Below, piece by piece: positions 59,268 to 64,000 of a stretch of 64,000 bases of DNA. The notes under the pieces are model-generated. The model was not told the origin of the DNA. It did not search any database and saw nothing but the letters and a program-made list of their open reading frames with translations. A program made the translations under genes and the position numbers. The DNA lies in the NCBI GenBank assembly GCA_963666935.1, contig OY762936.1:1-64000 (forward strand), read 5' to 3'. Position 1 is the first letter of the stretch. Each line of letters opens with the position of its first letter. This stretch comes from G963666935 sp963666935. GTDB taxonomy: Bacteria; Bacillota; Clostridia; Christensenellales; CAG-138.

Positions 59268-60509
59268 ATGTGCATTACAGTGAAACGTGTTGTTGCCTTT
59301 TCAATATGCTGCATCGTACTTTCCGGATGCAGCGCACAGCCCATACCGGCTGCTGAGTTGGAGAAAACGGCAGAAATCGCGCTTGAGCCGACGAATCGTC
59401 CATCTCCTGCCTATATAAAGGATGAGAAACCTGATAGCTCTGAGAGTATCCTGTCCCTGCCGGAAGCAATAACTGCTACGGAACCGGATATTTTGGGGCT
59501 TTTGAAGGATCGTGATTTGTATGAACTTTCGGCTGAAGAAATTGCAAAAAAGTACAACGCCGGATTTGCTGTCTATGATAATCTCTATGAAGTGCCGGAC
59601 TTTTACATTGGTAACTATGACGCACGGCTGTTCATTCACACGAAAGATAGCCAAGTCCTGCAATTGGTGGCTTCCCAATTTGTACAAGATAAAGATTTTT
59701 TGCGTGAAGTTTATTCTGGGTTGGAAACAGAACTTGGTATGCCGGATGGGATATATGAGCTCGATAACAGTAACGAAATAACAGGTGCGGCCTTAAAAGA
59801 AGAGCTTTTTGCCGATCCTGCGCATGTTCAGGCTGTCTGGAAGGCAGCTAACTACACAGTAGCTTTTGGCGTTATTCACGGCTACTATGACGAGGATCAT
59901 CCCCACGAGCTTTCGTGGTATATCGCCCTATATAAAGAACGGCTGGACTTTAGTTCGGTTAGATGGCATTTACCGAGGGAAGAATGTTCGCTGCACCCGC
60001 AAAACGATATGGAAAGCCTGTGGAAAATTTTTCTGAATTCTAATCTGCTGTCTTCCGGAGCGGATCAAGTCATTGACCAACTGGACGCAAGGCCTGCATA
60101 TGGAGGAAATGGCGGAAGCAGCAGCGAACCTCTATACTACTCAATAGAGGGATGGCAGTTTTACAATTACCCCGTGGAAGTATCCTTATATGGAGATCCT
60201 ATAAGCCACATTGTATATTATATGGATTTAGGAACACTATCGGAGGATGAAGCTGAAAAGATATATGCGGCAGTATTTCGTGACATTGAATCATCCGCAT
60301 GGGGAGAGAAGCTCAATGCCAGTCCTAGCCGGACAGCTTCCGAAGATGACGATTTCAATCAAACGATTATCCGTTGCGTATGGCATAATAATGAAGCATT
60401 CGATCAGGTGGTGTTGACTTTTGTGCATCGAGAGGAGCAATGGTGGCACAATAAATTCATTCCCGGAACGAATTCGATTACATGGTCTGCCCTCAAGGCT
60501 AAGTCTTGA
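59268..60509 (+). CDS. Lipoprotein of unknown function (type 2 relative), element B
   Basis: The ATG at 59,268 follows AAAGGAATA; an upstream reading from 59,175 lacks a ribosome site. The signal ends CIVLSGCSAQ. The mature part has YDNLYEVPDFYIGNYDARLF, SQVLQLVASQFVQDKDFLRE and GLETELGMPDGIYELDN, aligning weakly with 54,542-55,735. 413 residues. Last lipoprotein before the hydrolase, 108 bases upstream of it. Not present in element A. Confidence 0.72.
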   Translation: MCITVKRVVAFSICCIVLSGCSAQPIPAAELEKTAEIALEPTNRPSPAYIKDEKPDSSESILSLPEAITATEPDILGLLKDRDLYELSAEEIAKKYNAGFAVYDNLYEVPDFYIGNYDARLFIHTKDSQVLQLVASQFVQDKDFLREVYSGLETELGMPDGIYELDNSNEITGAALKEELFADPAHVQAVWKAANYTVAFGVIHGYYDEDHPHELSWYIALYKERLDFSSVRWHLPREECSLHPQNDMESLWKIFLNSNLLSSGADQVIDQLDARPAYGGNGGSSSEPLYYSIEGWQFYNYPVEVSLYGDPISHIVYYMDLGTLSEDEAEKIYAAVFRDIESSAWGEKLNASPSRTASEDDDFNQTIIRCVWHNNEAFDQVVLTFVHREEQWWHNKFIPGTNSITWSALKAKS

Positions 60510-60617
60510 TCAAATTTTAAATGGCACTATATTGTCACTCCTGTTTATACGTCGAGCATGATACGATTTGTTTCAGAACAAGCCGGCAAGTTCAAATAAA
60601 GAAAGGGGTTACAATAT

Positions 60618-63212
60618 ATGTTAACTCATACTCAAGATGATTATGATGCTTGGGGGCAGTCAATTACACACAACACCTGGGTCCACGCTGATATGTTCAA
60701 TTTAGGTGATGTCAGTTTGTTAGCACGCCTTATACACGCAGAAGAAACTGATCGCGAAGGCCAAGCAGCAGTGGCACAAGAACTCCATAATAGGATGCGG
60801 CAGTGGAAGTTTAATGATGGAAATCAGCTAAGCTATATTTGGGACTATCCATACAAATACACTTGGAAGGGGATAGTGTATGCGCCGTGGCAGTATGCGC
60901 CCGTAAGGGAAGATAGTTCTCCCAACGCTCTTGCCATCGAGCCTGACACCAGTGCTTCAGATTGGAAAAGTGCTTGCGATTTTGCTTATCAAATCGTTGA
61001 GTCCACTCTCTATGTGGCGAAAGCTGTTGAAGAAGCAGTAATAACAAATCAGATGCGCCACACGGGATTTCATAATCGTCTTGATGAACTTCAGCAAAAC
61101 TTAAACGACTACAACAATACTGTTGACGAGCAAGGCAGGCATTATTGGGCAACTGCTTCCGGGCGCAGATATAATGTTGTTGCTGCTGGAGAATCACTGT
61201 TTTACAACGATGCGGGCACCGTGGACAATAATATCTGCGACATTGCCCTAATCCCTTATACCGGAGACGATGGTACCGATAACGAAACCGGCATACCTAC
61301 ACAAAATGCCTCCGATTTCATTGATTTTCTGAAATCCCGTGTGGGCTGTGGCTATGTCTTGGGAACCTATGGACAGATTTGTACGCAACAGCTCTTGGAA
61401 GATCGTGCGGTAGCCGATCCGGAAAATGGGTCTTCCTATTACCTGGGGGATTGCACCCGATGGATTGGGAAGCTGGTGACAGACTGCTCCGGCTTGATCG
61501 AATGGTTCCTTCTCAAGCAGGGCGTAACCAACTGCGATTCCTATTCAGGCGGAATGTATAAGAACTGGTGCAGCGAACGCTCTACTAATATGAATATCAT
61601 GCCGTACGTTCCCGGCCTCGCCGTGTTCAAACGCAACGACAAGGGTGTGTTCCATGTAGGAATCTATGTCGGTAAGGATCGTGTGATAGAGGCCAAGGGC
61701 GCTATGTATGGTGTTGTGGTTAGTCAGTTCTCCGCAGATTCCGATTGGAATGCCTGGGGTTATCTTGACTGGCTCAACTGCAACCTGGGAGAATCCGATG
61801 TAACCCAGCTTCCTATCGTGGCTGACGCGCTGACTTATGGTCCTCTGCCCGGCTACCCGGATATTCGCACCTCCACGGCGGAAGTCGTACAGCACTCCGG
61901 CAGCTACTCCAGCCCAGTGTATCGCAAGGGCGACAGCGGCGATAAGATCGAGATGCTTCGCAGGCGCTTCTGGGCGGAGGATAACACCTTCGTGGTAAAC
62001 AACTTCTTTGATACTACCCTAGAGAATAGAGTCAAGGCGTTCCAGACAGCAAATGGCCTTACTTCCGATGGACTGGTGGGCTCTGCTACTTGGCAGCAGA
62101 TATTCCCCGTTCTGCATAAGCGCACGGGTTCCCAGGCTGGTGTGCCCGCTATGCAGGCCCTGCTGAATTATCAGAACTATCCCGTGGGTACTCCCGACGG
62201 CCTGTTTGGCACCGGTACTGAAACGGTACTCAAGGCTTACCAGGAAGCCCGACAGTTGGATTCCGATGGTGTCTGCGGCGGAAAAACATGGCAGTCGCTT
62301 ACGTTGGAAGAACCCTTCGCCGAAGAAGTGCTTATTGACCAGAACGGAGATTCCACTACACTCTGTGAACTGGGTGACAGCAATGATGTCGTAAGACAGC
62401 TTCAGCAGCGATTGGCGCTCCAATATTACCTGACAGTATCAGGAACCTATGACAGCGCAACGGACACTTGTGTACGTGCCTATCAGGTCGCCAATGGCAT
62501 TACAGCAAACGGCAATGTCGGCCCCATCACTTGGGCTAAAATGTTCCCCATATTAAAAATGGGTCGTGGATCTAAGGATGATGTGCGAGCGCTGCAGATG
62601 CTGCTGTGCAATCAGAAGCACAGTGTGCTTATTGATGGCATTTTCGGTTCCGGTACCCAATCGGCAGTAAAGGCATATCAGACTCTTAGGAGTCTGACCT
62701 CTGATGGCATTGTCGGAGCCAATACATGGACTTCTCTGTGTTTGGCAACTCCGCCCACGGGCGCCGGGCAGTATTTCGGCACCGGCGGCGGCAGTACGGG
62801 AAGTGGCAGTACCATCTACCGGCAGGGTGACACGGGAGTAGCCGTACATCAGATTAAGCGGCGCATGGCGGTAGAAAACCTATTCACCGGCACGGTTGAT
62901 TCCACTTTTGATGCCGTATTAACGTATGACGTCAAATGCTATCAGTCGGCGGAAGGAACCCGCATCGATGGCCTGGTTGGCCCCGCAACATGGAGTCTGC
63001 TCTTCCCCATCGTGAAGAAACAGACCGGCCAGCAGCGCGGAGCAAAGGCTGCACAGGCTCTTTTGAACCTGAATGGCTATAATGTGGGTACTCCTGATGG
63101 CCTGTTTGGTACTGGCAGCGAAACCAAGCTTAAGCAGTTCCAGACGGCAAAAGGTCTCACTGCGGATGGTATTTGCGGTGCCCAGACATGGACGAAGCTG
63201 TGTGAGGTATAA
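60618..63212 (+). CDS. Leaderless multidomain wall hydrolase: SleB-like, NlpC/P60 and six wall-binding repeats
   Basis: AAGAAAGGGG precedes the ATG. 864 residues without a signal peptide. Residues 30-110: SleB/hydrolase_2 type (LLARLIHAEETDREGQAAVA, with the catalytic-type Glu). Residues 233-395: NlpC/P60 peptidase with Cys near 290 (VTDCSGLIEWF) and His near 345 (VFHVGIYVG). Residues about 434-862: six PG_binding_1 repeats in three alternating pairs, the even ones sharing GTPDGLFGTG. It should cut glycan strands and stem peptides. Lacking a signal, it would need the holin or lysis to leave the cell. A terminator follows. Confidence 0.92.
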   Translation: MLTHTQDDYDAWGQSITHNTWVHADMFNLGDVSLLARLIHAEETDREGQAAVAQELHNRMRQWKFNDGNQLSYIWDYPYKYTWKGIVYAPWQYAPVREDSSPNALAIEPDTSASDWKSACDFAYQIVESTLYVAKAVEEAVITNQMRHTGFHNRLDELQQNLNDYNNTVDEQGRHYWATASGRRYNVVAAGESLFYNDAGTVDNNICDIALIPYTGDDGTDNETGIPTQNASDFIDFLKSRVGCGYVLGTYGQICTQQLLEDRAVADPENGSSYYLGDCTRWIGKLVTDCSGLIEWFLLKQGVTNCDSYSGGMYKNWCSERSTNMNIMPYVPGLAVFKRNDKGVFHVGIYVGKDRVIEAKGAMYGVVVSQFSADSDWNAWGYLDWLNCNLGESDVTQLPIVADALTYGPLPGYPDIRTSTAEVVQHSGSYSSPVYRKGDSGDKIEMLRRRFWAEDNTFVVNNFFDTTLENRVKAFQTANGLTSDGLVGSATWQQIFPVLHKRTGSQAGVPAMQALLNYQNYPVGTPDGLFGTGTETVLKAYQEARQLDSDGVCGGKTWQSLTLEEPFAEEVLIDQNGDSTTLCELGDSNDVVRQLQQRLALQYYLTVSGTYDSATDTCVRAYQVANGITANGNVGPITWAKMFPILKMGRGSKDDVRALQMLLCNQKHSVLIDGIFGSGTQSAVKAYQTLRSLTSDGIVGANTWTSLCLATPPTGAGQYFGTGGGSTGSGSTIYRQGDTGVAVHQIKRRMAVENLFTGTVDSTFDAVLTYDVKCYQSAEGTRIDGLVGPATWSLLFPIVKKQTGQQRGAKAAQALLNLNGYNVGTPDGLFGTGSETKLKQFQTAKGLTADGICGAQTWTKLCEV

Positions 63213-63234
63213 CCTGTTTCCAACACACTTCTTA

Positions 63235-63270
63235 GCAACGCTGCGTCAGTAATGGCGCAGCGTTGCTTTA
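63235..63270 (+). terminator. Terminator after the hydrolase gene
   Basis: GCAACGCTGCG and CGCAGCGTTGC form an 11-base-pair stem followed by TTTATATA. It closes the element B cargo run and faces the convergent sortase relic. Confidence 0.8.
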
Positions 63271-63293
63271 TATATCCTGCCACAAGTCTTGCT

Positions 63294-63940
63294 CTAAAGT
63301 GCAAAATTATCCTTCAGCACCGCCGTCACCACACATTTGCCCGGCGCACTTCCGCTATACCTAAATGGATAACAGCTTATCAAGACCATCGTCGTTCCAT
63401 CCACAGCGGGGAGCCGCAGATCTGCGGTACTGCCATAGGTTGTAATATCCGTAATGATGTAAGTATAGTCCGCGCCGTCGGGCATCGTGGCTGTAATGGT
63501 ATCGCCGTCCTTCACACCCTCCAATACCCTCAAATGCGCCCGGTTTCGATGACCATAGATAACACAATTCCATCCTTGCCGGGCATAACCGAGGATGGAA
63601 GCCATCCTGGATGTTGCTTGAGCATTTCCTCCTCAACCCCATTCAGCACCATAATTTCCTTGCTATTAATGGTCAACGTACAGAAATAATCTGATGCAGC
63701 CGGCGTTACCTGCGGGCTTTCGGAGGGTACCGGGCTTTCTGCTGGCTCTGGATCTTTGATTGGTATTGGCGCTTCACTTATGATATCGAGTGGGGTTTCT
63801 TCGGCAGGCGGAAGTGTGATTTCCACTATATCAGCAACATCCGATTCGGCAGTCTGAACATGCTTCCATATCATCAAACTCAAGAGAAGCAGCAGGGCGG
63901 CAAGCAACGCCGCCCTTGCAATGATTTTCATTTTGCTCAT
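63294..63940 (-). pseudogene. Sortase (class D-like), frameshifted
   Basis: From 63,940: basic start, membrane anchor (AALLAALLLLLSLMIWKHV), a Pro/Glu-rich spacer and the beginning of the sortase barrel (DYFCTLTINSKEIMVLNGVE). At about 63,570, one base missing from GGAAATTGT-type sequence shifts the frame. The second frame has NCVIYGHRNRAHLRVL (catalytic His), VLISCYPFRYSGSAPGK (catalytic Cys) and the following Arg/Lys region. Restoring one base gives a complete 215-residue sortase. Sortases attach LPxTG-like proteins to the wall or to pilin. Possibly part of element B. Confidence 0.8.
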
Positions 63941-63961
63941 AGTGCACCCTCATTTCTTCAT

Positions 63962-64000
63962 TTAGTTGGTCGGTCTGCCGAAGCACACCCATTCCCATTC
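63962..64000 (-). CDS. 3' end of an unidentified gene, cut by the window edge
   Basis: The minus strand reads EWEWVCFGRPTN and a stop, 21 bases upstream of the sortase start, in the same direction. Too short to identify. Probably the gene preceding the sortase in an operon. Confidence 0.35.
   Translation of the reverse strand, partial: EWEWVCFGRPTN

Larger units (their letters stand above)
42719..64000. mobile_element. Integrative element B, intact integrase, extends past the window
   Basis: It begins at the tRNA-Arg fragment and runs through int, xis, Orf7/Orf8-like genes, secreted protein, XRE/sigma/anti-sigma, ArpU-like/holin, the two-component operon, six lipoprotein genes and the 864-residue hydrolase. 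A broken sortase follows and may belong to it. The right end is not in the window. No conjugation genes are visible to 64,000. It matches element A closely, without the ABC cargo. Confidence 0.72.

Noticed and set aside
1..64000. CRISPR array or rRNA operon
   Set aside because: No regularly spaced short repeats and no rRNA-like sequence were seen.

Overview
The window looks like a mid-GC Clostridia (Bacillota) chromosome: strong AGGAGG-type ribosome sites, lipobox lipoproteins, OmpR-type two-component pairs, a sortase and Tn916-like integration genes. Most of it is accessory DNA: a surface-polysaccharide locus followed by related, partly decayed integrative elements. There is no rRNA, complete tRNA or CRISPR array.

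1-10,046 (all minus strand) is a capsule/exopolysaccharide cluster. It holds a 5'-truncated MurJ-like flippase, LicD, an acyltransferase, a Wzy-like polymerase, a GT4 glycosyltransferase, the UDP-L-FucNAc enzymes CapG, CapF and CapE, a WbuB-like FucNAc transferase, an SDR epimerase and the wreck of the initiating sugar-phosphate transferase. A D,D-carboxypeptidase stub without its active site follows.

10,786-28,820 is element A and 42,719 to beyond 63,270 is element B, two copies of one mobile element. Shared order: tyrosine integrase and Xis, a conserved noncoding block, Tn916 Orf7/Orf8-like proteins, a small secreted protein, a convergent XRE / ECF sigma / anti-sigma operon, an ArpU-like regulator plus holin, a response regulator/histidine kinase pair, a run of lipoproteins, and a leaderless cell-wall hydrolase. 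Element A also carries an ABC-transporter cargo flanked by copies of a hairpin, has a frameshifted integrase, and its hydrolase is cut and joined to a cut parA. The copies are almost identical except in one block of about 0.9 kb that covers the mature secreted protein and the anti-sigma ectodomain, and in the lipoprotein/hydrolase cargo.

Main inference: the element carries a polymorphic signalling and cell-wall-lysis module. A secreted protein may be sensed by a matched anti-sigma ectodomain. The ECF sigma may then act on a promoter (TGTCCC-N18-CGTATA) found upstream of the secreted-protein gene and of a small Arg-rich reading frame that starts the lipoprotein/hydrolase run. A holin may export the leaderless hydrolase.

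28,820-42,700 lies between the elements. It holds a ParA remnant, two tRNA-Arg(CCG) 3'-end fragments (integration scars), a tRNA-Arg(CCT) 3' fragment, a third element end, a DUF347 membrane protein, a small-multidrug-export-like protein, a PAP2 phosphatase, a two-component system, an ABC exporter operon with NEW3 and thrombospondin-3-like surface proteins, and two phosphodiester glycosidase (NAGPA) paralogues. The window ends in a frameshifted sortase. Several genes show single-base frameshifts in homopolymers, which may be real decay or assembly error.
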